Of a DNA stretch of 64,000 bases, positions 16,978 to 25,305 are shown piece after piece (the stretch's first letter is position 1; each line of letters starts with the position of its first letter). A model generated the notes under the pieces. That model saw nothing but the letters and a program-made list of their open reading frames with translations, was not told where the DNA came from and did not search any database. Position numbers and translations under genes: made by a program. The DNA is from Bin87 sp034421995 (GTDB lineage: Bacteria > Chloroflexota > Dehalococcoidia > Lucifugimonadales > UBA3495): the NCBI GenBank assembly GCA_034421995.1, contig DAOUJY010000156.1, positions 1-64,000 on the forward strand, written 5' to 3'.

Positions 16978-17979
16978 TTATCTCGGAACCTCCACCCGCC
17001 GCGTCACGGACCGGCTGGAACCCCAGGTACTGATTAAGCTGACGAACCCGCCGGCCATACCGCCGCCGGGCAGCACGGTGATGCGGTCGGCGTCGGGCAC
17101 CACGGGCGCCATGCGGTCGTGGTCCAGCTCGTGGCCCATGCGATGCCAGCGCATCCACTCCGATACCGGCAGACGGGCCTTTTCGTGCAGGAACTCGGCC
17201 ACCTGTTGCCGGCTCCAACCGGCGGCGGCCACGTGACCCATTGCTTCCGGGCTGATTACGCAGACCACCTCGGGCATCCCCGGGCCAAAAGCCAGCATGG
17301 CATGGGCCACGGTGGTCAGCAGGTCCGCTGGGTACCGGTCGCCGTGCAGCGTGACTTGAAGCGGAGCCAGCGTCGCATAGGCCGTGACGATGGTGGCGTC
17401 ATCGCCGTAACCCTTCTCCGATGCCAGCGACGGCCAGGGGCTGATCGCGAGGTTCTCCGGGAAACAGAAACTGATCTTGCCCGGATGCCCGAAGGTGCTG
17501 TTGTCCATGACCACGGGAACCGAGCCGTAGAAGTTCGCCTTGAACAGGTTGACCGCTCGCCCGATGGCGGCGTTGGCCCGGCTGCCGTTGCCCATCATCT
17601 CCACGCTGCCGCTCATGCCGATGGCCTCGGCGTAAGGCCCGCTCACCACCGTCAGCACCGTGACGCCGTTGGTGGACGTGCTGCTGGCGTGCAGGTTGAA
17701 GGACCGGTCGGTGATGGCCGACAGAGACGCCAGCACCACCGGAAAATGCTCCGGCCGACAGCCGGCCATCACCGCGTTGACCGCAGCCTTGCCGGCGGTG
17801 AACCGCTTCTGGCGAATTACCTCTGTCCCAAGGTCGTGGTCGGCGTCCACCCCGGCGTAGTCCAGCATCGCCTGAACCCGCTCCGGGGTCGGCGGGACGA
17901 CGGGCAGGCCGTCGGTGAGGCCGTTGTCAAAAAAGTAATCCTGCGCGGCGTGCCAGTCGTCGAAACTAAGCATGGTCAT
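16978..17979 (-). CDS. conserved uncharacterised protein upstream of the UGSC gene
   Basis: A 333-residue soluble protein with conserved blocks: GLTDGLPVVPPTPERV near the N-terminus, then KAAVNAVMAGCRPEH, then GSRANAAIGRAVNLF and HPGKISFCFPEN. I know this pattern from environmental bacteria as a conserved family without an established function, and I infer a link with the UGSC protein from the adjacency. Two cysteines (AGC and SFCF) could be redox partners. The ATG at 17979 follows GAGGAG at a longer than usual distance. The start lies 19 nt after the stop of the tandem-AAA loader gene, so it could be read from the replication operon. Confidence 0.7.
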   Translation of the reverse strand: MTMLSFDDWHAAQDYFFDNGLTDGLPVVPPTPERVQAMLDYAGVDADHDLGTEVIRQKRFTAGKAAVNAVMAGCRPEHFPVVLASLSAITDRSFNLHASSTSTNGVTVLTVVSGPYAEAIGMSGSVEMMGNGSRANAAIGRAVNLFKANFYGSVPVVMDNSTFGHPGKISFCFPENLAISPWPSLASEKGYGDDATIVTAYATLAPLQVTLHGDRYPADLLTTVAHAMLAFGPGMPEVVCVISPEAMGHVAAAGWSRQQVAEFLHEKARLPVSEWMRWHRMGHELDHDRMAPVVPDADRITVLPGGGMAGGFVSLISTWGSSRSVTRRVEVPR

Positions 17980-17998
17980 GAAGTTGCAACTCTCCTCA

Positions 17999-19402
17999 TC
18001 AGCGAGCGTCGCCCTGTCGGTAGTCGGGGGCTAATACCAGGAGTCTTGTCACCACCAACCTATCACTCAGTCGCGCTAGGATGCGTGGGCGGTTACTCTC
18101 GATAACGTCCAAGTGAGAGGTCGTTATGATAGTGGGGAGTCTTTCAGCGTAGCGATAGTCAATGATCTGGAAGAGTTTCTCCTCTGCGAAAGCGTTGGTG
18201 CGCTCTGCTCCCATGTCGTCCAACACGAGGAGGTTCAGCGTTTTGATGTGTTCCAGCAAGTCATCGTGGGCAACCGGACTGTCGGGTGCGAAAGCGGCGC
18301 GCAAGTGGTCAAGCAAATCTGCAACGGAAGAGAAAAAAACGTCATCTCCAGATTCCTGACGCACAGAGGCAGCCGCAACTGCCAAGTGTGTTTTCCCAGC
18401 ACCCTCAGAGCCAATCAGGAACAACCAGTTTGTCGGCAGATTAGCCCAATTCTGCATAAACGCTTTGGTTGTTGATAGGCTGGCTTCCTCATCGCGGCTC
18501 AACTGGCCGTAACCTTTCGGGTCGAAAGCGTCGAAAGTCATGCGTCGGCGCATATTGGGCGGTATTACACCAACGCTCTGGCCATACGCCGCGATGCTTC
18601 GGCCCAAGTGATAAAGCCGTGCGAATCCATCGGCGGTTTCCATACGGGTTCGCAAAAATTCATCTAGGCGGTTGGGGGCGCCGCGAAGGGTAATGACAGT
18701 GGGCATCAACGCAGAATGACGCCAAGACAACAGCTGAAACAACCGCTCTTGTGTCCATGGTGTTGTCGGACGGGTGGGCAAGTCGTCTAGAATCAGCAAG
18801 GGCGCATTGCGAACTTGCTCGAAAAGGTCAACGAACCCCAACTCGGATTCATCGTCAAACCCGCTCCGCAGGTAGTCCAGTAAGTCTGCGGCGGTGATGA
18901 ACAACGCCGGATTGCCCAACTCAATCTGTCGGTTAGCGATTGCCGCCGCCAAGTATGTTTTGCCGCTGCCGCTGGGTCCGGTGAAGGTTACCCATCCCTC
19001 GGGTTGGTCAGCGTAGCAGGCGGCAACGGCTAACGCTTCAGCGTACATTTGGCGATTGGTGGGGTCATTGGTGGGGCCGCCCTGGTTAGCCGATGCAAAG
19101 GTAGCGCGCCGCAAAGAACCGAGGCGACTGTATCGTGCCAAGGCTGTAGTACGACGGGCTTGGTCAATATTGGAACGTTGGCACTCACAAGGAAATACTG
19201 AACCGAATTCAGGATGCGCGGGAGGAAGGCGCCGGGTCAACCAACCGACGTTATCGCAAATTGGACAGGGTTCAGCATCAGCTACCGTTGGGTTCTCGCT
19301 CCTGAGATTCCCAACCAGGTCGTCCGAAAAGCCGTCGATACTGTTCCAGGACTGCCTCGCGGCGATTCGTCTCAGAATCGTTCCTAAACTTTCCATACTC
19401 AT
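17999..19402 (-). CDS. DnaC/IstB-like helicase loader with two AAA+ modules
   Basis: A 467-residue protein containing two complete DnaC/DnaI-type AAA+ domains. A zinc-finger-like N-terminus (C46-x2-C49 and C72-x-C74) precedes module 1 (Walker A GPSGSGKT 142-149, Walker B LLILDD 202-207) and module 2 (Walker A GSEGAGKT 331-338, Walker B LLVLDD 391-396). Ordinary loaders have one module and about 250-300 residues. The modules are alike (ADLLDYLRSGF versus ADLLDHLRAAF), so an internal duplication is likely. Its place after dnaB and the DnaD-like gene supports helicase loading at the origin. The start overlaps the upstream gene by 125 nt; the N-terminus MESLGTILRRIA looks genuine. Confidence 0.85.
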   Translation of the reverse strand: MSMESLGTILRRIAARQSWNSIDGFSDDLVGNLRSENPTVADAEPCPICDNVGWLTRRLPPAHPEFGSVFPCECQRSNIDQARRTTALARYSRLGSLRRATFASANQGGPTNDPTNRQMYAEALAVAACYADQPEGWVTFTGPSGSGKTYLAAAIANRQIELGNPALFITAADLLDYLRSGFDDESELGFVDLFEQVRNAPLLILDDLPTRPTTPWTQERLFQLLSWRHSALMPTVITLRGAPNRLDEFLRTRMETADGFARLYHLGRSIAAYGQSVGVIPPNMRRRMTFDAFDPKGYGQLSRDEEASLSTTKAFMQNWANLPTNWLFLIGSEGAGKTHLAVAAASVRQESGDDVFFSSVADLLDHLRAAFAPDSPVAHDDLLEHIKTLNLLVLDDMGAERTNAFAEEKLFQIIDYRYAERLPTIITTSHLDVIESNRPRILARLSDRLVVTRLLVLAPDYRQGDAR

Positions 19403-20081
19403 TTGCTACCACCGCCCCATCGGGCAGTCCCTCGCGTACCAGGCGGCGTAGGATGGTGTTCACGTAACTCCAGCTTCGCGCGTTATGCTCGGACGCGATA
19501 TTGAATGCGTATTCAATCCAAGCCGCTGGGTACTCTTCTTCGACCGCCTTCAACTGCTCGGCCATGCTGTGCCCGTAGGGGCCAATGTGCTCTTCGTACA
19601 GCGCGAATATGTTAGCACGCTGGGCGCCCGGCTGCGTTTGTGGCAGCCATTGGATTGGAACGGATTCCGGCGGCCCGCCCAGTACGTCAGCCGCCGACAA
19701 GCACTCAAGCGTTTCCCGATCAAAATAACGCCGGCCTGCCTCGTCGTTCAGGAAAACACAAATCCTGCCTCGGTCTCCAACCGCCATCAGTGTTCCTCGT
19801 TCCAGCGCCGCCGCCAACCCGGAACGGATGCTATCAACGCTATGCACCCGCGCCAGAAAAGGGTCGTCCAGCAGGTCTTCCAGCGACACCGACAGGGGTA
19901 CTCCGCGCCGGCTGGCGCCCTCGGCTAAAATTGCGACAATCCGCAGCGTTACCCGCAGTTCTTCGGGGTTTTCAATCTCGGCAAGCCACGGGCCAAGCGC
20001 CGCCGCCGGTATTGGGATCCGGCGCGCGTTGGCCGGCAGCGATTTTTGAGAAATCCGGGTTCTGTTCGTCCCGTTGCCCAT
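19278..20081 (-). CDS. DnaD-like primosome protein
   Basis: A 267-residue protein with an N-terminal winged-helix-like region (about 25-110) and a C-terminal DnaD/DnaB_2 domain recognised by IFALYEEHIGPYGHSMAE, then AWIEYAFNIASEHNARSW and YVNTILRRLVREG. DnaD family proteins remodel DNA at the origin and help recruit the replicative helicase. The ATG at 20081 directly abuts the dnaB stop, and its 3' end overlaps the loader gene, so the genes form one operon. This order (helicase, DnaD-like, loader) is the functional set for primosome assembly. Confidence 0.85.
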   Translation of the reverse strand: MGNGTNRTRISQKSLPANARRIPIPAAALGPWLAEIENPEELRVTLRIVAILAEGASRRGVPLSVSLEDLLDDPFLARVHSVDSIRSGLAAALERGTLMAVGDRGRICVFLNDEAGRRYFDRETLECLSAADVLGGPPESVPIQWLPQTQPGAQRANIFALYEEHIGPYGHSMAEQLKAVEEEYPAAWIEYAFNIASEHNARSWSYVNTILRRLVREGLPDGAVVANEYGKFRNDSETNRREAVLEQYRRLFGRPGWESQEREPNGS

Positions 20082-21467
20082 CTACGCTACGGACTCCTCG
20101 TAACGCTGCAACTCGTCAAACCGCATCAGCGTGTCCCGGAAGTAGAGATGGAAACTGCCGGTAGGCCCGTGCCGGTGCTTGGCCACAATCAGCTCCACCA
20201 GGTTGCGCGGATAGGGACGGCCGGGGTTGTGCTGCTCCCATTCGTCTTCCGTATAGTTGCGGTCTTCGCGGTAGAGGAAGGTCACCACGTCGGCGTCCTG
20301 CTCGATGCTGCCGCTGTCGCGCAGGTCTGATAGCTGCGGGCGATGGCCGGGACGGTTTTCCACCACACGGCTCAACTGTGAGCAGGTGAAGACCGGCACA
20401 TTAAGATCCCGCGCCATGCCTTTGAGGGAGCGGGAAATCTCGCTGATCTCCTGGACCCGGTTCTCGCCGTAACCCTGCCTGCGGTTGCTGCCCTGGATCA
20501 GCTGGAGGTAGTCCACCACCAGGAAGTCCAGGCCGTGCTCCAGTTGCAGCCGCTGGGCCTTGCTCCGCATCTCCATGGTGGTCTGGAACGGGGTGTCGTC
20601 GATGAAAATGGGCAGCCCCGACAGGACGCCCACCGCGTCGGAGATCACATTCTGCTCGTTTTCGGACAGTAGCCCCAGCCGCAGTCGGTGGGAATCCACC
20701 CCCGACTCTGCCACCAGCATCCGCATGGCGATCTGTTCCCGGCTCATCTCGAGGCTGAATATTCCGCAAACCTCGCCAGCTTTGGCGGCATTGGCGCAGA
20801 TATTCAGGGCCAGGCTGCTCTTGCCCAAACCGGGCCGCGCTCCCACGATGAGCAGGTCCGACCGCTGCATCCCGCCCAGCAGGCTGTCCAGATCGCCGTA
20901 GCCGCTCTGCAGTGGCGGCTCGTCGGTTAGCGACACGTCGCCGATGTCGCCTTGCAGGTACACGTCCAGCACCGAGCTCAGCGGCACAAACCCCCGGTCG
21001 TTGTTGGTGGGCTGCACCCGGAAGAGCACCTCCACCGCCTGCCGCATGGTGTCGTCGGCGTCCTGGCTGTCCTCAAACCCCAGCTCGGCGATGCGGTTTC
21101 CGGCGTCGATCAGCCTTCGTTTGGCCGCCGTGTCCGCGACGATGCCGGCGTAGTGTTCAACGTTCACCGACGTCGGCGTGCCCGAAATCAGCTGGCCGAG
21201 ATACGCCAGGCCGCCCACCTGCTCCAACCGGTCCTGCCGCTGCAACTCACGGGCTACGGTAATCTGATCGACGGCTTCCTGCCGCCCGAACACGGCGACG
21301 CAGGCAGCAAAGCAGAACTGGTTGCGGGCCCGGTGGAAATCCTCCGGCTTGATGATCGGCGTGACCCGCAGCAGCGCGTCGCCGTCAATCAGCAATGCAC
21401 CGAGCACCGCGGCCTCGGCTTCGTGGTCATACGGCAGCTGCCGTTCACTGTACTGGGCGACAACCAC
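20082..21467 (-). CDS. dnaB: replicative DNA helicase DnaB
   Basis: A 461-residue replicative helicase, close to the usual 450. The N-terminal domain starts with LPYDHEAEAAVLGALLID, and the RecA-like domain has Walker A GARPGLGKSS at 209-218, FSLEMS, the Walker B region LDFLVVDYLQLI and the SDLRDSGSIEQDADVV motif that includes the arginine finger area. No intein is visible. It starts with GTG at 21467, 5 nt after the rplI stop, with GAGG inside the end of rplI. It is the central gene of the rplI-dnaB-dnaD-dnaC operon and unwinds DNA ahead of the replisome. Confidence 0.97.
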   Translation of the reverse strand: MVVAQYSERQLPYDHEAEAAVLGALLIDGDALLRVTPIIKPEDFHRARNQFCFAACVAVFGRQEAVDQITVARELQRQDRLEQVGGLAYLGQLISGTPTSVNVEHYAGIVADTAAKRRLIDAGNRIAELGFEDSQDADDTMRQAVEVLFRVQPTNNDRGFVPLSSVLDVYLQGDIGDVSLTDEPPLQSGYGDLDSLLGGMQRSDLLIVGARPGLGKSSLALNICANAAKAGEVCGIFSLEMSREQIAMRMLVAESGVDSHRLRLGLLSENEQNVISDAVGVLSGLPIFIDDTPFQTTMEMRSKAQRLQLEHGLDFLVVDYLQLIQGSNRRQGYGENRVQEISEISRSLKGMARDLNVPVFTCSQLSRVVENRPGHRPQLSDLRDSGSIEQDADVVTFLYREDRNYTEDEWEQHNPGRPYPRNLVELIVAKHRHGPTGSFHLYFRDTLMRFDELQRYEESVA

Positions 21468-21472
21468 GCGAG

Positions 21473-21922
21473 TTATTCCTCAATGGACGCGATGACGTTC
21501 ACGGTGGCGCGTATTTCGCTGGACAGGTTGAGCACGACCTCGTACTCGCCCGGCTCGCGGATGGGTTCCACGGCGTTGGTGATGCGCCGGTCAATGTCCC
21601 TTTCCAGCAGCTCGCCCAGCGCGTCCGAGATACGCGCGCCGCTGATGGCGCCATAGTACCGGCCGGTTGGGGTGACCCGACCGGGGATGGTAACCGTCAG
21701 ATTGTCCAGCGCTTCTGCCAATTCTTCGACGACCTGGGTCTCGCGGGCTCGTTGCTGGTCTCCTTCGTTCTTAACCTTTTCCAGGCGTTTGAGCGTCTCG
21801 TCGGTGGCGATTTCGGCCAGGCCCTTGGGGAGCAGGTAGTTGCGGGCGTAACCCCGGGAAACCCGCTTGACCTCGCCGGCCCGGGCCTGGTCGGGAACGT
21901 CCCGCAAAAACAACATCATCAT
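21473..21922 (-). CDS. rplI: 50S ribosomal protein L9
   Basis: A 149-residue L9, normal length. The N-terminal domain (MLFLRDVPDQARAGEVKRVS, GYARNYLLPKGLAEIAT) binds 23S rRNA, followed by a charged connecting helix and the C-terminal domain ending IRATVNVIASIEE. Three consecutive ATG codons start the frame (21922, 21919, 21916); the first is used, with GAGGG upstream. It leads the replication operon, an arrangement common in bacteria. A TATAAT box on the minus strand at 22012-22007 is a likely -10 element. Confidence 0.95.
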   Translation of the reverse strand: MMMLFLRDVPDQARAGEVKRVSRGYARNYLLPKGLAEIATDETLKRLEKVKNEGDQQRARETQVVEELAEALDNLTVTIPGRVTPTGRYYGAISGARISDALGELLERDIDRRITNAVEPIREPGEYEVVLNLSSEIRATVNVIASIEE

Positions 21923-22145
21923 GAGAAAACCCTCTCAATTCAATCGGCCCTACCGTTATTCACCGCGGGCAGGGCGTAAAACTTTGCACTTGCAATCGGC
22001 GCGTTCATTATAGACCATCCCATCGTGGTGACGAAATGACCCGCTGTCACTGCCTGGGCTGTAATTGTCTGAATGTTGACTACCACCCATGCCGGGCCTA
22101 CCCTTGCCGGCGCAACCCACCCGTCCCACACCCGGAGGCTCCACA

Positions 22146-22811
22146 ATGTCCTTCTGCGATGACATCGAACGCGAATCCGAAGCACAACGCGAGGCAATGG
22201 CCTTTCACCCCTTCGTACAGGGAATCGGCGAGGGGACGCTGCCCCTGGATCGTTTCAAGCACTTCATCACCCAGGATTACGTCTATCTGATCGATTTTGC
22301 CCGCTGCCTGGCCCTGGCCGCCGCCAAGGCGCCCGACCTGCCGGCAATGTCGTGGTTTGCCCGCGCTGTGGACTACATCCTCAACACCGAGATGGACCTG
22401 CACCGCTCCTACTGTGCCCAGTTTGGCATCACCGAAGCTGAGCTGGACGCTACCCGGCACGCGCCAACCTGCTACTCATACACCAGCTACCTGCTGCGGG
22501 TTGCCCACCAGGGGACGTTTGGGGAGTTGGTCGCCGCGGTTCTCCCGTGCATCTGGGGCTACTGGCGGGTCGGCGAGCGGCTGGCCGACCAGGGACTGCC
22601 CGACCACCCCGGCTACGCCCAGTGGATTGAAATGTACGCCGCCCCAGAGCAACAGGCCGTCGCCGAAGAGTGCCGCGCCATCTGTGACCGGATCGCCGCC
22701 GTCGCCGGCCCCGCCGAAATCGCCGCCATGAAGGAAGCCTACATCACCTGCACCCGCTACGAGCAGGCGTTCTGGGAAATGGGCTGGACGCTGGAGGATT
22801 GGCCGGTGTAG
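22146..22811 (+). CDS. tenA: TenA/thiaminase-2 family protein
   Basis: A 221-residue all-helical enzyme of the TenA family, which hydrolyses the aminopyrimidine moiety of degraded thiamin for salvage. The conserved segments HPFVQGIGEGTLPLDRFKHF, QDYVYLIDFAR, a central YSYTSYL, the catalytic-region cysteine in VLPCIWGY and a C-terminal Glu in TRYEQAFWEM are all present. The ATG at 22146 has GGAGG 8 nt upstream; the in-frame codons above it are not conserved. No THI-box riboswitch is visible in the 220-nt leader. The gene is followed by two minus-strand tRNA genes. Confidence 0.92.
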   Translation: MSFCDDIERESEAQREAMAFHPFVQGIGEGTLPLDRFKHFITQDYVYLIDFARCLALAAAKAPDLPAMSWFARAVDYILNTEMDLHRSYCAQFGITEAELDATRHAPTCYSYTSYLLRVAHQGTFGELVAAVLPCIWGYWRVGERLADQGLPDHPGYAQWIEMYAAPEQQAVAEECRAICDRIAAVAGPAEIAAMKEAYITCTRYEQAFWEMGWTLEDWPV

Positions 22812-22817
22812 TCCCTC

Positions 22818-22892
22818 TGGTCGGGGTGGGCAGATTCGAACTGCCGATCTCCTGCTCCCAAAGCAGGCGCCTTGCCGCTAGGCCACACCCCG
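22818..22892 (-). tRNA. tRNA-Pro (anticodon UGG)
   Basis: The reverse complement folds as a cloverleaf: acceptor CGGGGTG / CACCCCG, D-arm with GGCCTAGCGGCAAGGC, anticodon stem CCTGC-TTTGGGA-GCAGG with anticodon TGG, TPsiC arm GGCAGTTCGAATCTGCC, discriminator A and an encoded CCA at 22820-22818. Confidence 0.95.
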
Positions 22893-22945
22893 ACGCATCG
22901 GCCATAAACCGGGCGCTGTTACCCGGCTATATAAAACGAAGCAAG

Positions 22946-23017
22946 TACCCCCGCGGAGACTCGAACTCCGGTCTCTGGCTCCGGAGGCCAGCACTCTATC
23001 CACTGAGCTACGGGGGC
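22946..23017 (-). tRNA. tRNA-Arg (anticodon CCG)
   Basis: The reverse complement has acceptor GCCCCCG paired to CGGGGGT (first pair G-U), D-arm GCTCAGTGGATAGAGT, anticodon stem CTGGC-CTCCGGA-GCCAG with anticodon CCG, and TPsiC loop GTTCGAGTC. The CCA is not encoded, unlike the neighbouring tRNA-Pro. Confidence 0.93.
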
Positions 23018-23102
23018 AACTCCCATTCTAGCACAACCCTTGTGCTAGAATCGCCGCGTTAAGCCACTCCTCACCCAACCATCCCGAAGGAGCGACTACC
23101 GC

Positions 23103-23192
23103 ATGACCAGCTATCATGGCGGCGCATTTTTCGACGCCAAAGGATGCGGAGACCAACCTGCGCATGGCCGAGATTATCAGCCGGTCGTTGAG
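23103..23192 (+). pseudogene. possible remnant of a gene 5' end
   Basis: After GAAGGAG and a proper spacing, an ATG at 23103 begins MTSYHGGAFFDA, which reads like the N-terminus of PLP-dependent aminotransferases (a recollection, not a search). Coding character then shifts to another frame (KDAETNLRMAEIISRS, ending with TGA at 23190-23192). It fits a gene start that was deleted and frameshifted, just upstream of the DctP gene. Low confidence. Confidence 0.25.
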
Positions 23193-23224
23193 TTGAACGC
23201 GTCGCCAGCCATCGTCTCAGGAAA

Positions 23225-24721
23225 TTGTTGGCGCTCGGCAATAACATAAGACAGTATCTCCGGCCGGCGGTATTGGCGTTAGCGGCGGTGATCACACTCA
23301 CCCTGGTCGCCCTGGCGGTTTTCGCACCTTTGCAAGGCGCGGCTCCGGCCCAGGACCCGCCGCCGCTGACACCGCCTCCCGTGCCGACGCCCACCCCGAT
23401 AGTCCTGGGCAACCCAACGAACTTGACCGCGAGGCCCGGTCCAAACGCGGGCCGAGTCTCCCTGCGCTGGACGCCCGCTGCCAACGCCACCGTCCATTGG
23501 GTTTGGTCGGCCAAGTGGGACAACACCGGCGGCAAGTGGACCCGCGGCGAAAGCGATAACAGGGCGGTTATCACGGGATTGGAACCCGGTCAGGATTACT
23601 GGTTCCGAGTCATTGCCGGCCGGGAAATCTCCGGCCAACCAGCCCAGTGGTCCTATTGGAGCAATTGGGCCAAGGCCACTACCGATGAGCAGGTGTTCAC
23701 TATTGAGTTGGTCTGCATCGACGTCGTGCGCAAGCCCTGCCAGGAGCTTGATGCAATCAGCGAATTCCCTATGTCCGGCGGGTTAATTCAGCGGGTCAAG
23801 CACCGCACCGGCGGCCGCGTGGCGTTCCAGCTCAATTCCTACCCGGAACTCGGATTGTACGACAGCGAGGGTATAGATCTGCTCAGGAACGGTGCCCTGG
23901 ACATGGCGGAAGTCTATCCTGCTTATGTCTCCGGAGATCTGGCGATAATTGAGGCATTGAACCTGTGGGGCCTCTACCCCGACCTGGAAACTCAATTCAC
24001 CGCGGTCCATAAGAGTCGTGACGCCGTCCGTGCCGTGATTGAACGCGCCACCAAGGGCGTTGTCATCACCGAACACTACACGGACAGCAACTATATCTTC
24101 TCGTCCCGTCCCTTGCATTCCCTGGACGATTTCCAAGGTTTGCGGACGCGCAGTTATCGCCCTCCACTGACCAAGTTGCTGGAAGGCATTGGCGCCGACC
24201 CGCATTTCGTCGATTATCCTGACGTGTACGGCGCACTGAAAAATCAGTCCGTCGATGCCGCCATATCCTGTGGAACCTGCGGTTTCAGCCAACGTTGGTA
24301 CGACGCTGCCGATTATCTCTACGGCCCAATCAACGGCTCATCCAGCGTTACCTGGGTTGTCATGAGCCGCGACCGGTGGGATGAAATCCCGCCGGACTTG
24401 CAGGCCATCATCATTGAAGAGGGAAATCGCCATTGGGAACACATGACAGGTTTAGCTATTGGAGAATGGGAGCGTGAAGCCATCGCAGAAAATGTTGAAG
24501 GCGGCATGATTCACTCCCAGCTTTCTCCTGAAATCCACGAAGCTATGTTCCAGGCCAACCTCAACAGCGTGCTGCCCCGCTGGGTGGAGCGGACCGGCGG
24601 TTCCCACTCCGAAGCCGTCCGCATTTTTAACGAGATTATCGGCCCCATCATCGACGTGCAAATCTACGCCGACGGCTCCGTCGCATACCCGGTCCCGCCG
24701 AAGCCAAAACGACAGTACTGA
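23225..24721 (+). CDS. FN3-DctP fusion: TRAP-type solute-binding protein
   Basis: A 498-residue exported protein. A hydrophobic signal/anchor (about 14-36) and a Pro-rich linker lead into a fibronectin-III-like domain (about 60-155, GLEPGQDYWFRV), then a DctP substrate-binding domain of TRAP transporters (about 160-480): GGRVAFQLNSYPELGLYD, LRNGALDMAEVYPAY, SLDDFQGLRTRSYRP and DRWDEIPPDLQAIIIEEG. DctP proteins deliver carboxylates to DctQM permeases, but none is encoded nearby. The FN3 addition is unusual and may tether the binder to the cell surface or a polymer. TTG codons at 23225 and 23228 are the only starts giving the full signal; AGGA lies just upstream. Confidence 0.82.
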   Translation: MLALGNNIRQYLRPAVLALAAVITLTLVALAVFAPLQGAAPAQDPPPLTPPPVPTPTPIVLGNPTNLTARPGPNAGRVSLRWTPAANATVHWVWSAKWDNTGGKWTRGESDNRAVITGLEPGQDYWFRVIAGREISGQPAQWSYWSNWAKATTDEQVFTIELVCIDVVRKPCQELDAISEFPMSGGLIQRVKHRTGGRVAFQLNSYPELGLYDSEGIDLLRNGALDMAEVYPAYVSGDLAIIEALNLWGLYPDLETQFTAVHKSRDAVRAVIERATKGVVITEHYTDSNYIFSSRPLHSLDDFQGLRTRSYRPPLTKLLEGIGADPHFVDYPDVYGALKNQSVDAAISCGTCGFSQRWYDAADYLYGPINGSSSVTWVVMSRDRWDEIPPDLQAIIIEEGNRHWEHMTGLAIGEWEREAIAENVEGGMIHSQLSPEIHEAMFQANLNSVLPRWVERTGGSHSEAVRIFNEIIGPIIDVQIYADGSVAYPVPPKPKRQY

Positions 24722-24849
24722 CATCAATGCCGTGACTGTAATGACCGTGAGGGTGTCGCGGAAGTCATCAAGGCCGGCGTTTAGCCGCGCTGCTAAATCG
24801 CAACACTTAGAGGCGAACAGTCAATCTCCTTTATAGAGCTGCCGTTGCC

Positions 24850-24993
24850 TCAAACTCCAGCCGGCCTGCCGGAAACGGGAACCAGCAAGTTGTCTCCGTC
24901 GTTTGGAGACAGCGACGTGGCGGTGGCGCCGGTGTCAACCAGGAAATATACCCGCCCGACAACGTCCAGCCCGAGGAACCCGCAGCAGTCCTT
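24850..24993 (-). pseudogene. retropepsin-like aspartic protease remnant
   Basis: Between a TAG at 24996-24994 and a TGA at 24850, one frame reads LGLDVVGRVYFLVDTGATAT, SLSPNDGDNLLV and PVSGRPAGV. LVDTGAT is the active-site D-T-G-A motif of clan AA (retropepsin-like) aspartic proteases. No start codon is available in this frame; the preceding residues expected for the family (GRPYVEGLLRVP) lie in the frame of the upstream fragment, so a frameshift separates them. The C-terminal half of the protease fold is missing. The gene is non-functional as it stands. Confidence 0.55.
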
Positions 24994-25192
24994 CTACGTA
25001 GGGTCGCCCCCTTTGGTCAGGATACTTTTCTGTCAACCCCGGCGCCATGGCCGCCAGACGCTGGCGCCGTTCTCGGTGCTCCTTGAACTGCCTGAGAATG
25101 ACCTCCGTTCCCCCAAGGCTCTCAATCAGTTCGTGGTCGCTCGGCAACAGTTCACTGACCACCGCCTTTCCCGGCTCCCCTATGACAACCAT
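24935..25192 (-). pseudogene. small DUF5678-like protein, frameshifted into protease remnant
   Basis: From the ATG at 25192 an 85-codon frame encodes a charged helical protein with LPSDHELIESLGG, VILRQFKEHRERRQRLAAM and LTEKYPDQ, resembling small antitoxin- or DUF5678-like proteins that I recall next to retropepsin-like genes. After KYPDQ it continues as RGRPYVEGLLRVP, the expected beginning of the protease, then loses coding character. The two original genes seem joined and truncated. Between 24722 and 24850 nothing else is visible. Confidence 0.4.
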
Positions 25193-25212
25193 CGTTGTCC
25201 CTCCTGCTACGC

Positions 25213-25218
25213 TATAAT
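25213..25218 (+). promoter_or_regulatory. -10 box upstream of PLP-enzyme gene
   Basis: A perfect TATAAT 88 nt before the ATG at 25306. No good -35 box is seen at 16-18 nt. Confidence 0.35.
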
Positions 25219-25305
25219 CCGTCCCACTGGCGTCTCTATCCTAACACCGCACCTCCCCACTGGAAATTCTTTGCTCCGATACGTCAATCCAATGCCGGCA
25301 TATCC

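Noticed and set aside
21960..22145. THI-box riboswitch before tenA
   Set aside because: The conserved CTGAGA and pyrophosphate-helix segments are not seen in the leader.
22799..23062. 87-codon plus-strand frame over the tRNA genes
   Set aside because: It is the complement of two canonical tRNAs; the peptide is a familiar spurious translation of tRNA sequence.
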